Positions 12,101-24,396 are shown, numbered from the stretch's first letter. The stretch: DNA of 64,000 bases from Hygrocybe punicea (GCA_963556145.1 OY744466.1:5503820-5567819), one strand, 5' to 3'. Notes: generated by a model from the letters alone, not told the origin. A program made the numbers and translations.

Positions 12101-13643
12101 GACATTAGCACAAATGAGATGCTGCTTACTTTCATAATGATATGTGCATGTGGTAAGCCACATTTCTGGAATTTGATTACTTTGATCATGTAGATGCAAA
12201 CGCCAAATCTTGAACATAAGATGGTCAACAGTCGCTGTAAGCATAGCTTGAACACACGGCAAATTATGACAGGGGCATCACATGAACGTTGTCCAGGTTT
12301 TAAACGTTCAGTAATCTTGGGCCAATCAGGATTGCATGTCATCATAATGAAAAGAGATGGGCGGCCATATATGTGAGCAAGTGCCAAACTATCAGCGGTT
12401 TGTTCTGCAGCCCACTTGCATGAGCCAAGAAAGCTTGCAGGTAAGATTAAATCACTGTTATGACTCACATTGTCTTCATTTAATTTCTTGAGTGACCGGC
12501 GGTGAAACCAAGCCTTTCTTCTTCAATGCGACAGTACATGTCGCAAACATATTCGGAGGTGAGCCAACCAAAGGACAGGAAGTGTTCATCAGTGAGAAGA
12601 TGATGCTGATACCAAATACGTTGCATGAAAGGGGGATGGTCATTGTTGTTGTCAGAGCCATTGGCAGTTGGCAGGCCACAGCCAGGCGTACTGTGTGGAA
12701 AACTGTAATGGCTCGTAATGGCGTGAAAAAATGGATATGAATGTTGGTGTGATATCCGAGTTTCTGTAGATGAGAATGCTACATGGTGTGGTAGCAGTGC
12801 AGATGCCGTGATGGATGATTGCAGCAAAGTTGCCTCCAGAGGAGATGTCCGCAAGTTCCAACGTGCAGGATGCACCATTGGGGATGGTATCAAAACATCG
12901 GAGGTTATGAACATATGGGTTACAATCGTCGAGGTCAGCCTTGAATGCTCAGATCCAAGTGGGAGGGACTTTGAATTCAAGCCCTTTCGCTTCCCTGGCT
13001 GTTTCATCATACAAAAACCAATGCATGCTATGATTTTGAGCATGGATGTCAAAGATACGATGGTACGTTCAGCCAGTAATGGCAACAGTGGCAGGGCCAG
13101 ATTGAAAGTGTTGAAAGCCACCAGTTGTGCCAATTGCTGTAAAGCAAAAGAAGTTGTTGAGTTGGCATGATTGTGTAGAGAGATTTCGGGAATGCGTGTC
13201 GTGTTGGAAGAGATGCACTAGCTGTGCAGGAAGGGGAGGTAGTGACGGGACGATCGACTTTCGTTTATGCAGCAGAAATCATTGTCTTCACCTTTGAGAA
13301 GGCGTGCATTACATCTGCAGCATGTACGATTCCAACTCGGCCATTGCCAGCGGTTGCACATCATGCTGGTGTGAAAGCATTCCCACCAGGGAAGTATGGC
13401 CTCGGAAGGAGAAATGGGGCATGGCTGGGGGCGGCTTCTCTTCAACTTTGCTTGACGAGCATTGTAAGTTGCATCAGTTCGACATTTTCGGCCACGTTCA
13501 CATTCTTTTGTTTTTGGTAAAGGCATGGAGGTGATGAAGAGGGAGGTGAACCATGGCTCACATTTATTAAGAAGGGAAAAAACTTTTACACATAAGGGAA
13601 AAGGGGCTAATGTGGAAAGAATCTTCAGATAAAGTTGAAACAA
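9190..13643 (-). pseudogene. Decayed autonomous Helitron Rep-helicase
   Basis: Read on the minus strand, the expected domains occur in order but in several frames. First is a cysteine-rich N-terminal part with CCRCNARLLKGEDNDFCC (13218-13643). A degenerate segment with LLTDEHFLSFGWLTSEYV (near 12560) follows. The Rep domain (11923-12468) has AEQTADSLALAHIYGRPSLF and the HUH-type motif GLPHAHI. Next is a linker with YLYKYLHKGPNHAWY and DYVNGHYLSA (11452-11835). The PIF1/RecD-like helicase has Walker A EGKPGRGKT (near 10650), WDELP and GIGDFCQVAPVV (10110-10439), and the C-terminal GQLYTALSHVR (near 9410). A working Helitron transposase nicks DNA with its HUH domain and unwinds it with the helicase. 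Frameshifts and stops make this copy inactive. The hAT element at 13685 begins just beyond its 5' side. Confidence 0.8.
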
Positions 13644-13980
13644 CAGTTAACTGACATCGTCATGACGGTGTTTTCCCTTAGAAGTAGTGCTACCGAAGTT
13701 CAGTTCAGTCCAGTTCAGACCCATTTTGGCTGAACCTTGAACTGAACCTGAACCACCCTGAACCATTCGGATCTTTTTTTCAGGGCCCGAACCGGGTTCA
13801 TGAATGGTTCGGACACTCAATTTTAGTATTATCATGCATTTTACAAAAGAAAATTCACAATATATTATTGTACCTATCTGATCTATCTAGGAAACTCATT
13901 ATCTTATGGTAAATATTTATGGTAAATATTTAAATTGTATTGGCGGGTATCGCCTTGCGTTGGTGAGGCACCCACCCCTC

Positions 13981-14070
13981 TGTAACCTCGTGAACATAGC
14001 CCCGACGTCAATTGACGCCGGGCTGCATGGTCGCGAGGTGTTCACTGGGGGTGGGGACCTGGTCCCTGCC
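13981..14070 (+). repeat. CpG-rich unit, better-preserved copy of the repeat at 38614
   Basis: This 90-base stretch starts TGTAACCTCGTGAACATAGC and contains seven CpG sites. A second copy lies at 38614-38700, and a shorter third copy is near 38732-38760. A more distant relative is visible near 15615-15660 (CACGTCAATCGACG). Confidence 0.75.
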
Positions 14071-14199
14071 ACTGGTGGTGACCCTGTGGCTTTGCCGTTC
14101 ACTTTTTTGTGTAGTCAGTACTAGATAATAAAATGAACATACCTAGCGCAGCGGGAGGATGCATGGATCCTGCTGCTCCCCTCGCCTCCACTGTGATCC

Positions 14200-14830
14200 G
14201 TCATTGCCATTGCCGTTGCCATTGCTGTAGATGACGGTATGCGCATTTGCATGGTTGGGGCATTCGCGGTGCTGTTGACACTGTTGCTGCCGGTGCTGCT
14301 GTCAGTGCTGGTGACACTGTTGCTGCTGGTGCTGCTGGTCCGCTGCTCCCCTCACCTCCATCGTGATCTGATGTCCTCCTTCTTGTTGTTGCCATCGCTG
14401 TTGCTGTGGATGATGGCGTGGGTGTTGGCGTGGGTATGGGTGTTGGCATTGTCGTTGGCCGGCATGTTATGTAGTGTTAGTTGTGTTTATTAATGAGTAA
14501 AAACTTACGATTTGGCAGCGGGGATGGGTGCACCATTCCCTGCTGCTTTCTTTCTCTCATTTGCCAGTGGTTTGTTGGTAACGATGTGCCACTTTGGCTG
14601 CCAGGCAGTTGTTGAGCGGTTGCCGCACAGGCACTGCTGCCACTGCCGCTGGTGCTGGTGCTTGTGCTGGGTGCTTGCATGGTATGCTTGCGTTGTCATT
14701 TGTCATGTCTTGTGTCCTTTGACTTCACGTGTTGGGTTCCGGTGGCGGCACATGGTGGTGGCAGTAGGGGTCTATCTAGAAAAGTAATAGTAAAAATAAA
14801 TCAAGAATGAAATTAAGAACTTACCGAGTT
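14200..14830 (-). other. Low-complexity, intron-bearing coding-like sequence inside the hAT element
   Basis: On the minus strand a donor CTCGGTAAGTTC (near 14826) and an acceptor ACTTTTCTAG (near 14777) bound a putative intron of about 50 bases. A second donor-like TCGTAAGTTTTTACTC lies near 14510. The coding-like blocks between would yield runs of T, P, A and S such as PTPIPTPTPTPSSTATAMAT. I recognise no protein. Splice-like signals inside a non-autonomous transposon suggest a captured gene fragment or a degenerate transposon gene. Confidence 0.3.
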
Positions 14831-15423
14831 TCTTCGAATGCAAGTGTTCGAGGCTCTTGTTGAAGTTGTCTTAGCCACGGCTAAGATAAAGTTTGGAACC
14901 TAAAATGGAAAATTGCCGGAATCGGCGAGTAAGTAAAACAAAACTAACAGCAAAATTTACACGACCTACAGACATCAGTTTGGCGGTTCTGAACTGATCG
15001 TGAACCGTTTAGACAACCCGGGGGTTGCCTGAACCCTGAACTGGACCCGGGGTTCAGTTCAGCCCAAGGTGCTGGACTGAACCGAACTTCAGGTTCGGTT
15101 CGGAGTTCGAACTGGGTTCGGATCGGTTCTGAACCAAACTTTGGCAGCACTACTTAGAAGACCCGGTGGCACTGGAACCCCACATACTGTACCAATCTGT
15201 TCAGTTCACCGGGCCGTGTGACACGTGACACTGCTGGCGAAATGACCAAGCCGCCAGAAGTGGCCATGACATGTGACAGGTGGCCGATTTCGTCACATCA
15301 TTAATATACATATTTCCACAAAAAATTTAGTACCATAGCTCCAATGCTCGAGCATAAGATTCCCCCCGAAATTCTCCAACCCAGGCTCCCTAGTCAATCT
15401 TTATCCATCCAAGATTTTCTTAC

Positions 15424-16104
15424 TAGTGATGGGGAAGTTCGGTTCGGTCCGGTTTTCGGCCTTTTTGCCCCAAACCGAAACCGAACAGTTCGGTTCCTAC
15501 CAAAAAATCCCAAACCGAAACCGAAACCGACGTAAACGGTTTACGTCGGTTTGGTTTCGGTCCAGACGCGGTCTGAACCGCGAACCGCGTGGGCTGGGGG
15601 CCCTCCCTCCCATCTGACCTCGCAAGAGCGCTGCACACGTCAATCGACGTGGCTAGCCTCATTATGAGGTGGGATTGGGGGTTGGTGGGCTGCACAGCCC
15701 TGTCCTAGCGAAACACACGCGAACGTGTGTGTTCCGCCTCGGCTGTTGTCGATTGGGTGTGGTGGTGGTGGTGGTGATGCCCCGACGCGTCAGACACGTT
15801 GTGCACGCGACGACGGGCGTGTTGGCCCCGCGTTGGTCCTGCGTTGGTTGTTTTCGGCGAGCGCGTGGTGGTGGCGTACGGGCCTCTCCGTGTGGGTGTC
15901 CCGACGCGTCATGCGTGTTGTACACGCGCGGTGGGCGGGTTGACCCCGCGTTGGCCGCATTGGTGTTGCATGGTGGTGGTGGTGGTGGTGGTGTTGCATG
16001 GTGGTGGTGGTGTTGTGCCGCGTTCCGTTATATACAAATAAAATCAATAAAAGAAAGAATAAAAATAACATACCACGAAGGAGCGGGGGTGGATGCACCA
16101 CCCC
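15424..16104. mobile_element. Probable truncated hAT-like end and simple repeats
   Basis: TAGTGATGGGGAAGTTCGG at 15424 resembles the TAGTG start of the neighbouring hAT. It is followed by dense GGTTCGG and AACCGAAACC motifs on both strands, as in hAT subterminal zones. The matching right end was not found in the window. Between about 15755 and 16010 lie GTGGTGGTGGTG simple repeats and blocks with several CpGs. The next hAT element begins near 16105, so this one may be broken by nesting. Confidence 0.4.
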
Positions 16105-16500
16105 CTAGGGTATAACATGGGTTCGGGTTTACCCGAGGGTTCCCTATAATGGGTGCCGCGGTTCCGGGTATGGGTTTCCGATTCAGCACCCCAGGCAATA
16201 CCGTACCCGAAATCGTGGTTCTCCGGGTTTCACGGGTTCCCACGCCTGACTTCGACAATTCCCCGTGTTTCATTGCTCTCCGTTGATGGGTCCAATTCAT
16301 TCAGCATCGTCGACCATGCTGCCCTCCCACTTCTCGAAATCCCGTCTGCAAATCCCGTTCAGTATTCGCTTCGATGTTGTTAGTCGTTGCAACACACTCA
16401 TGGATCCATCGGGCAGTATTTTTTTTGATCTGCGGATCAGTCCAATCTCTGTGCGTATAAAGTCTCCTCCTTTTTCTCTCTCCCATATCTCTTACCCACC

Positions 16501-18295
16501 ATGCCCACCGCCAAAAAGACCCCTTCCGAATCCACGTCTGCTAAACGCGCTCAAAAGAGCGTTACTACTACTTCGCTTCACAGGACTCCCTCAACTCACT
16601 CGATCTTGTCTACCACATCCCAGCCTCCCGATGATCCGATCGAGGTCGATTCCGATACTGAGAAGTCTGACAGTGAGAAGCCCGATAGCCCGGAAGAAGA
16701 ACTCGGTAAGTGCTCACCTTCTGCTGATTAGAGTCTTACGAGCTTCGGATTCAGCTAAAGCAAAACTAACATGGCGCTCGCCAATCTATCAATTCTTCAA
16801 AACCGATGTCACCATCAAATACGACGACCAGAAACGTCTCTACCATTGGTTCGAGACAAGTTCAACCGCAATTATTTGAAGAACGTTGGTGATCCCAACT
16901 CGGTGTAGAGGGTCGACGTCCCTCTGAGTCCGTATCATCGATATATCACGAATCCGGACCAACCCGATGCCGCCATTCGACTTGCATTCGAACCCGACGT
17001 AACCCGACGTAACCCGACGTGACGTGACGTGACGTGACCCGACGTGACCGACGTAACCCGACACATGCCGCTTTGTGATGGCCGCTTTTGGGCTAAATCC
17101 GTCAGCCTCAAACGCCTCGGAGTTCCAATTCCAGGAGATGGATCTCTTCGGACTCAATCCCCGACTTCGGATTTACCTTATTTATGCATCCCCTCGTCCT
17201 TTCGGAGATATGTAGGACTTTTCCAATCTTTTTCATGGATATTCGTTTTCCCCTCCACTTTCCTGTCTTCGTTGCTTTGCAACCCCCCTTTCCACTTCCC
17301 CATTCCAGTGTTTCTTTGTAGTTTCTATCGGCCGAAGTAGACATGTCCGAAAGTAGCTACACACTCATGTACTATAAAAACGGTCCCCGACGACCGTACA
17401 AAATAAGATACCCTTAGTCCCCGTTTCCCTCATAGTCAGAATCGCCTTTTAATCCCTTCAAATGCTCGTCCATGTAGACCCTTAGCTTTTTATAGTCCTC
17501 TTCGTCGTCTTCATCGTTGTTTCTGTATATTCGTTCATCGTTTCCGACCCGACCCGACCCGACCCGCCGTACCCGACATCGTCGGCATCGTCGGGTTCTT
17601 TATTATTTGTCCGTTTTCACTCCATTCATCGCCGGCTTCGTCGTTATTAGTCCAGTTTTACACGGCGGCTTTACTTTTACTAACATTCCCTTCTTTTACT
17701 TCTATTCCCGACACTGAATTATCCAGTCACTTCTACGCTGACACCCACAGGTTAGGATCTTTATATTATTTCTTTATATAGTTCCGAAGCCACCAAGAAC
17801 CCGCATCTACATCGGCATCCGAGACCGGTGATGTATGTTTGTCACCATTTTATCGGTCAAGGCTAATGTGTGACGATGTCAGGGCTCTGGCGGTGATAAC
17901 GATTTCAGCAATATCTCTGTTAAGAATGTCGCAAGGGCTCGGGATGAGTATGAGGAATACTTGCGTCATCCGGTTGAGAATGTCAAAGACCCACTTGCAT
18001 GGTGGTATGACAATCGTTTCATTTACCCTAACTTATCTAGGATGGCTCTCGACTATCTCAGCGCCCCTGCCACATCAACGGCGGTTGAGCGAGTTTTTTC
18101 ACAGGGTCGTGGTCTTCTCAATTTCACGTGAAACCGACTCACCCCTGCATCCATTCGTGCTAACCTCTGCCTCGGCGACTGGTGCCGCAAAGGCCTTGTG
18201 GAGATGGCGGATCTACTGGCAGCAGTCAGGGAGAAGAAGAGGAAACGGGCTGAGTCTGATGTTGAAGAGACCGAAGAACCCCCCCCCGTAGCATA
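16501..18295 (+). pseudogene. hAT transposase: N-terminal and C-terminal parts only, split by a solo LTR
   Basis: The 5' exon starts MPTAKKTPSESTSAKRAQKS, a basic, serine-rich N-terminus. A second exon follows an intron that starts at GTAAGTGCTC (16706), and it reads FFKTDVTIKYDDQKRLYHWF, probably zinc-finger (BED-type) related. The frame continues as DKFNRNYLKNVGDPNSASE once the LTR at 16904-17811 and one copy of its target duplication are removed. After an intron starting GTATGTTTG (near 17832), the C-terminal dimerisation domain reads WWYDNRFIYPNLSRMALDYL and STAVERVFSQGRGLL, typical of hAT transposases. An in-frame TGA follows GLLNFT, where arginine (CGA) would be expected. The central catalytic region is absent, so the element cannot encode an active transposase. 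Confidence 0.78.
16904..17811 (+). mobile_element. Solo LTR with 4-bp target duplication TCGG (copy 2), inside the hAT gene
   Basis: This 908-base insertion starts TGTAGAGGGTCGACG and ends CCGCATCTACA. It is flanked by TCGG at 16900-16903 and 17812-17815. It shares with the LTR at 3809-4592 the start, the TCTACGCTGA-C-CCCACAG segment near the 3' end, the CGGAC...TATAAAAACGG segment and the ends. It is longer partly because of an ACGTGACGTGACGTG expansion near 17017-17050. It interrupts the hAT transposase coding sequence, so it inserted later than the hAT. Confidence 0.8.
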
Positions 18296-18719
18296 GATAT
18301 ATTGTCCCGCCCCCCGTCTTGCAATGAAAACCCGTGGTAATGTCTGCAGTTACCGAGTTTGATGCGGTTACCGAATTGGAACCGGTTACCTTGAGAACCC
18401 ATGCTAAACGGGTAAGGTTCGGGTTGAGACCCGTTCCGGGTGCGGTTTCAAAGGGTTCGGGTCCGGTGTTCTAAAAAGTGACCTGGGGGTTACCCGTGTT
18501 ATACCCTATGTAAGAGATGTATAATTGCATTTGAATGTGTTTGTTTATATATCCAAATGCCACAGAGATCCTATAAACAGGTTGTTTGAATCTATGTGTT
18601 GTGTAAAGAGAGCCAATACTCAGATACCACATTCATAAATATCAATCTGCATGTCTTGAAGTGAGATCTCATCATAGGTTCCCCAACATCTGCTAATCTG
18701 CACAGATGTGTAGCAAATC

Positions 18720-19201
18720 TTAGTACACATTTGAATCTACAGATAGATCTGAACTCTAAGACAGATGTTTTAACAGATTTTGAATTTGAGTCAAAATCTG
18801 TATAATATACCAGATTGTGTTATCAGATTTATAATCTGACCAGTAATAAAATTAGAATCTGTACAGATTCATATCAGTTTCTAAATCTGGAAAAACAGCT
18901 GAACCATGCAACAGATTGTAAATTGGTACATTAGCACAGATGTTAGAAACACACCTCATTGTACAGATTCAGAATTTGTTGGAAAATCTGTTTCACAGTT
19001 CAGATGTTTTGCTACATTTAGAAACTGACAATCATTGAATCTGTACAATAAGACAGATTGTTTAGACTGATGCTTACTGATCAGATTTTACAACTGATAA
19101 CACAATCTGGCATCTTGTACTGATTTAGACTCAAATTCCAAGTTTGCCAAAACATCTGCCTGGATGTTCAGACCTATCTACAGATTCAAAATGTGTACTA
19201 A
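18720..19201. repeat. 480-bp near-complete palindrome built of CAGATT/AATCTG motifs
   Basis: The left half begins TTAGTACACATTTGAATC (18720). The reverse complement of the right half begins TTTAGTACACATTTTGAATC (ending 19201). They remain alignable almost to the centre near 18960, sharing for example AGATAG-TCTGAAC, AATTTGAGTC-AAATC, CCAGATTGTGTTATCAG and CAGTTTCTAAAT. The motif CAGAT/ATCTG occurs dozens of times. There is no open frame of note and little CpG. It could extrude as a cruciform or be transcribed into a hairpin RNA. It is probably a palindromic MITE. Confidence 0.75.
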
Positions 19202-19812
19202 ACTGTTACAAATGTAGATCGAACCCGTGAGAAAACTGGTCCTTGTGGCCAAACCCGCATCATTTCGGATATTGCCGGCACAAAACCCAACACAACCCAA
19301 CCCAACCCAACAACCCGTTTTCGCGGTACACTCAGTGTTGGTAGAGCCAAGCAAACAGAGTTCCTGCGTCAATTGACGTGCCATGCAACATTACAGGTGC
19401 AGTTGTGTTATCATGGTATGACGACAAACACGATCACTTGTGGAGGACTGATCTAATAGTAATAGAAACTTGTAGAACTCCTGACGCGTCAAGAAAGAAA
19501 AATGAGCAAAATCTACAACACGCTCTTGTCCTGCCCAGTGAATGTTCCGGAACTGCTGCCACTGAGCCCCAGTGAAAATTCCCTCGGCTGGGACCTGCAA
19601 AGCCGTAGACAGCATCTATGGCTCCGTCTTTTTGACCGAATAGCAGTACTACTGAGCCTTCTTGTTTGAATCGAGTGAACAAGCCTTCGTAATAGATTTT
19701 CACAAAAGGAATATATTGAGATGAACTGCGCTGACATGAGATTCGTCAATGAATGTTATTTGTTACATTTCGTAGATGGGCAATTTGTTGGAACCTCTCC
19801 TCCATGCTTCGG
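19202..19812. other. 3' flank of the aldo/keto reductase gene; no supported gene
   Basis: AACCCAAC repeats lie near 19285-19316. Short open frames between 19380 and 19750 exist on both strands, but none has recognisable domains. They may include the 3' untranslated region of the neighbouring minus-strand gene. Confidence 0.35.
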
Positions 19813-21317
<1,505 letters not shown>

Positions 21318-21329
21318 GGCTGGGTTTCT

Positions 21330-22480
21330 GAATGAGAGAAAGGAGTCACGGTTGAGGTATTTATAAGAGGAACACGAATTGGAGAGAACATCGGGGAAGG
21401 CCGCGCGTCTCCCGCCCGAGTCTACGTCTTAGTGATTCGTTACGTCACTGCCGCCTCGACAGGACACTTCTCCCAAGATCTTTACTAATATTATCTGATT
21501 GCTGCGTACTATTCTTGTACCACCTTTGCAAAATTTTTACTCAAATGCTTCTAGCTCCCTTGTCACTACACATGCACCTCCGAAACTCGGTATTGGGTAG
21601 TACTAGTATCTTGTTAACAATTCTATGTACTTTTTCAATTTTTACATGAAGAGGAAATGGTGTCGGGCAAGGGCCGAGACACCGATGTCAAATTTGGGGG
21701 GTGGGTCAGGTTATGCAAATTTTATGTCACAAGGCAGAGCTCAAATTGAAGCGGAGTTCAGACACAGCACTTACGACCGAAATGATGTGCCAACGACGAA
21801 AGTTGTGTGCATCACGGACCTATATTATTTTCAGAAAAATAGTCATCATATTGTCAATTCCATACCTGGTGCCTCGGTGGTCAAAGAGTCAGCACTTTCC
21901 GCATCCACTGGAACTAGTCGAGAAGGAATTCGGCTGAGGCCAATGTCGGAGCACGAATGTGTCACAGCTGCCTGAGTGCTGTCGTGCTCACCACTATTTA
22001 CACCATTTTATACTGACTTTCAAGCACTAACTTAAGAATAAATGTTGTTATGAGATCTACAGAGTGTGTTTGCGAGGGCCCAGGTCCAAAAATGGGGAAA
22101 GATGGGCTAGATCTCTGGGATCTGAGCCCAAGAAGCTGTTACACCACCTCCTTTTCGACAAAGATTGCGACATATTATTTTTCCACTTCGACTTTTTTCA
22201 AACTTGAGCTGGTAGATCATAATCTTTATTATCTATCTACATTGGTTTTTTTTTTGTGGTGAACGGAGCAGTGTAATGTATCATATTCAAGAATTTGCAT
22301 AACCTGAACCGTTTGCATAACCCGACCAAGAATAGTAGGTCATTGTTGGAGGTACAACGAAAGAGGCAGTAATATACAGCAGGAGCATGCGAGTCGTACA
22401 AAGTCGAAAGATCGAAGATAAGCATGAGCAATAAAGCGATCCAGGTTCACAATTCCCTAGAACAATTCCCTAGGACAATT
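21330..22480. other. Intergenic region; no supported gene
   Basis: This stretch between two minus-strand genes includes the likely promoter of the aldo/keto reductase (immediately above 21317). Open frames near 21625-21975 lack recognisable domains. Near 22450-22487 the sequence AATTCCCTAG is repeated three times in tandem just past the end of the histidine phosphatase gene. Confidence 0.4.
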
Positions 22481-22482
22481 CC

Positions 22483-23641
22483 CTAGGCTTGACAACCATA
22501 GGTAAAACAACTGGCCAGTGGCGTTACAAACCAGGCCAAAAAGACGAAGAGTTAATGTCATACCTGCATTGGTGGCATGGTAAGGGGCCCGACCTAAGAC
22601 GCGGCAACACGCGTCAATCCATCCCGAATGTGTCGTGATGTAAATAACTGTTCAATGATGGCAGGTCAGCAAAAAATGTATCCAATCAACAATGGAAATA
22701 GGTCTACATCTTTCATTCTTATACTTATCGAAGATATCGCGTATAACTCCCTCAACTCTTTCGTCCAGCTCCTCATGTGTCTCAACGGCGGGCCAGTGAG
22801 GGTCTGAATCCTTAAAGCCATCTTCAAATACAACGTGGGGGAACATTTCGGAGATGAATTCCTTCGAATGTCGAAGCTCAGAATCCCCCTTCGAGTACTG
22901 CTCACGACAGTCCTATGCAGTTTGCGAAAAAAATGTCAAATTCTGATTTAAAACGAGAGCTGAACAAGCAAAGGACTCGCTTCGACAACGGTGGTCACCA
23001 ATGAATTGTTTGGCAGATTACCAAACGAAATCGTATTCGTGGCCAAGGTCCTCGTGAACGGACTACAGTAGGAAACCTGCGGCAGGCCAATGCCCGCCGC
23101 GAGCTCGTTGAACCAGACAGAGCGGACATGTTGACATTGAAGGTATCCATCTTGAACGAGTGGGGCATCCTCCATTACTTTATCAAGCAAAGACATAACG
23201 CTGATTGAATTCAGGTAGAGGAGAAAGTGGCTGACCATCGTCCAAAGCGTGGTTAGGACGAGCATTGTCTGCATGATGTGTGTCAATTCTACAAACCAAT
23301 TACAGGATCTGGCCACGTACTGGCTGCTTTGCCATGTCTCTCCAAGAAAAACACCTTGTGAACCGCTGACTCATATCCGTCGTTCAAGTCATCAATCTTT
23401 TCCCAGAACGTCTCCCACGTATGGTGAAGCTTCAGACCAAAACGAGGATAAACCTGCACCAGAGGTCAGAATCTGACGCGGCAACATAGCACTTTCTCTC
23501 GAGATGAAAATGGGAGGACGCGACACGATCCAAGTCTATATCCACCCATTCCATAAGGTTAAAAGATCCCTATGTGCTCACAAAACCAATTCCTGCTTCG
23601 TTGGCGTTAAGGGTATCTTGTTCAAAGAAATTGCCGCAAGT
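22483..23641 (-). CDS. Histidine phosphatase (phosphoglycerate mutase-like), fragmentary gene model
   Basis: The exon at 23582-23641 reads TCGNFFEQDTLNANEAGIGF and splices in phase to VYPRFGLKLHHTWETFWEKI (from 23453). That is followed by KVFFLERHGKAA, which holds the RHG motif with the phosphate-accepting His. Later exons give APLVQDGYLQC, GLPQVSYCSPFTRTLATN, HVVFEDGFKDSDPHWPAVET and ITTHSGWIDACCRVLG, which has the second catalytic His. The end reads PMVVKP with a TAG at 22483-22485. Order and spacing match fungal cofactor-independent phosphatases of the PMU1/phosphoglycerate-mutase-like family. The segment between RHGKAA and APLVQDGY could not be joined without ambiguity, and one intron would need a GC donor (GCGAGT). 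No ATG for a separate gene is found upstream (see 23691-24396). Confidence 0.7.
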
Positions 23642-23690
23642 CTGCAAAATCAGTGGACGATTAATTTCGATGTGAGAATGGCGATCATGC

Positions 23691-24396
23691 TCAGACCTCA
23701 AATTGCCCAGGCGTGACGCGTTCAAAGTACCATAGCTCGGAGTCGGTGTTACTGTCCTTATCAACAGTAACCTACAGTAGAGCGGTTAGATGTCCCGACG
23801 GTACGCCATTTCAACTGACCTGATTCATGAGACCATTGTTCGTGAAGACGCGATCCCGTCCTAGGATTTGGATCCTATTATGGTGCTATATCAGCGCTGG
23901 GCTGAGGGTGTAGGTGCGAAAAATATACTTGTAACATGTCTTGTTGGCAGCCGCGCGTTGCCCCTGAGGAGATAGGCCCTGCTGGTGATCGGTAACGGGG
24001 ATGACGACATATTGCCCTCCCATGTACGATCTAACGTCTTGGTTATTCGTCACGAATACTCCTCCATCAACCTGAGAGGTAGTCAATGAACAATAAATGT
24101 AGAAGTAAGGAGACTACGACAGTACGGGTTCAGCAACAACGTATACATCCGGTTGTTCATATACTCGAATGCTGAAAATTCTTTCCTGACCACAAAGTTC
24201 CCACTAGAAAATCTCATAATTAATAATGATAATTGATGATTGTGTCGGGGATCGACAGAACCTTGGTGTAGGTGTAGTCTGTGATAACGGGCACATGTTC
24301 AAACTGAATTGGCCGGGATGCAGTGTCGATAGACATAGCGATACCATCCTTGGCGCTGTAGATGAAGTAAACACCACTAGTAACAGTGTAGGACAT
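23691..24396 (-). CDS. Small beta-trefoil-like protein or N-terminal domain of the phosphatase gene
   Basis: Five exons (24396-24262, 24203-24141, 24071-23929, 23874-23820, 23771-23691) join in phase to a protein of 158 residues starting MSYTVTSGVYFIYSAKDGIA. It includes KWELCGQERIFSIRVYEQ and ends SELWYFERVTPGQFEV. Repeated short G-x-Y/W-E-L-type blocks and the final LWYFERV resemble fungal beta-trefoil proteins (ricin-B-like lectins or trefoil protease inhibitors). I cannot decide the subfamily. There is no signal peptide. The stop TGA at 23691 sits inside a possible 55-base intron (GTCTGAGC...TTTTGCAG, 23696-23642) whose removal would fuse this frame in phase to the histidine phosphatase. 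Confidence 0.55.

Larger units (their letters stand above)
13677..15160. mobile_element. Non-autonomous hAT transposon with perfect 8-bp target duplication
   Basis: The element runs from 13685 (TAGTGCTACCGAAGTTCAG) to 15152. The inverted right end reads TAGTGCTGCCAAAGTTTGG. It is flanked by CTTAGAAG at 13677-13684 and at 15153-15160. Eight-base duplications and short TAGTG-type ends are hallmarks of the hAT superfamily. Subterminal zones are dense in TTCAGTTC/GAACTGAAC motifs, likely transposase binding sites. The 1,468-base interior has no hAT transposase. It carries a CpG-rich unit (13980-14070) and intron-like, low-complexity minus-strand coding pieces (14200-14830). Confidence 0.88.
16105..18512 (+). 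mobile_element. hAT element with inverted ends and an internally deleted transposase
   Basis: The left end TAGGGTATAACATGGGTTCG (16105) is mirrored at the right by CGTGTTATACCCTA (about 18499-18512). Subterminal zones are rich in GGGTT, ACCCG and GGTTACCG motifs. The element contains a 5' transposase piece, a solo LTR insertion and a 3' dimerisation-domain piece. I could not find a convincing 8-bp target duplication at these boundaries. Confidence 0.7.

Noticed and set aside
15755..16020. Long open frames over GTGGTGGTGG repeats
   Set aside because: Simple-sequence repeats keep frames open on both strands; the predicted proteins are low complexity and without domains.
16975..17060. ACGTAACCCGACGTGACGTG repeats as a regulatory array
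   Set aside because: They lie inside the solo LTR, and simpler relatives occur in the other copy of that LTR, so they are an internal expansion of the LTR.
16105..18512. 8-bp target duplication for the second hAT element
   Set aside because: The bases next to the inverted ends (CACCCCC on the left, TGTAAGAG on the right) do not match, so no duplication is claimed.
19285..19320. AACCCAAC repeats as telomere-like sequence
   Set aside because: The unit is not the fungal telomere repeat (TTAGGG/CCCTAA), the run is short, and it lies inside the contig next to a gene.
21625..21975. 116-residue plus-strand frame as a gene
   Set aside because: No domain, no intron structure and unusual composition; best explained as a chance frame between two minus-strand genes.
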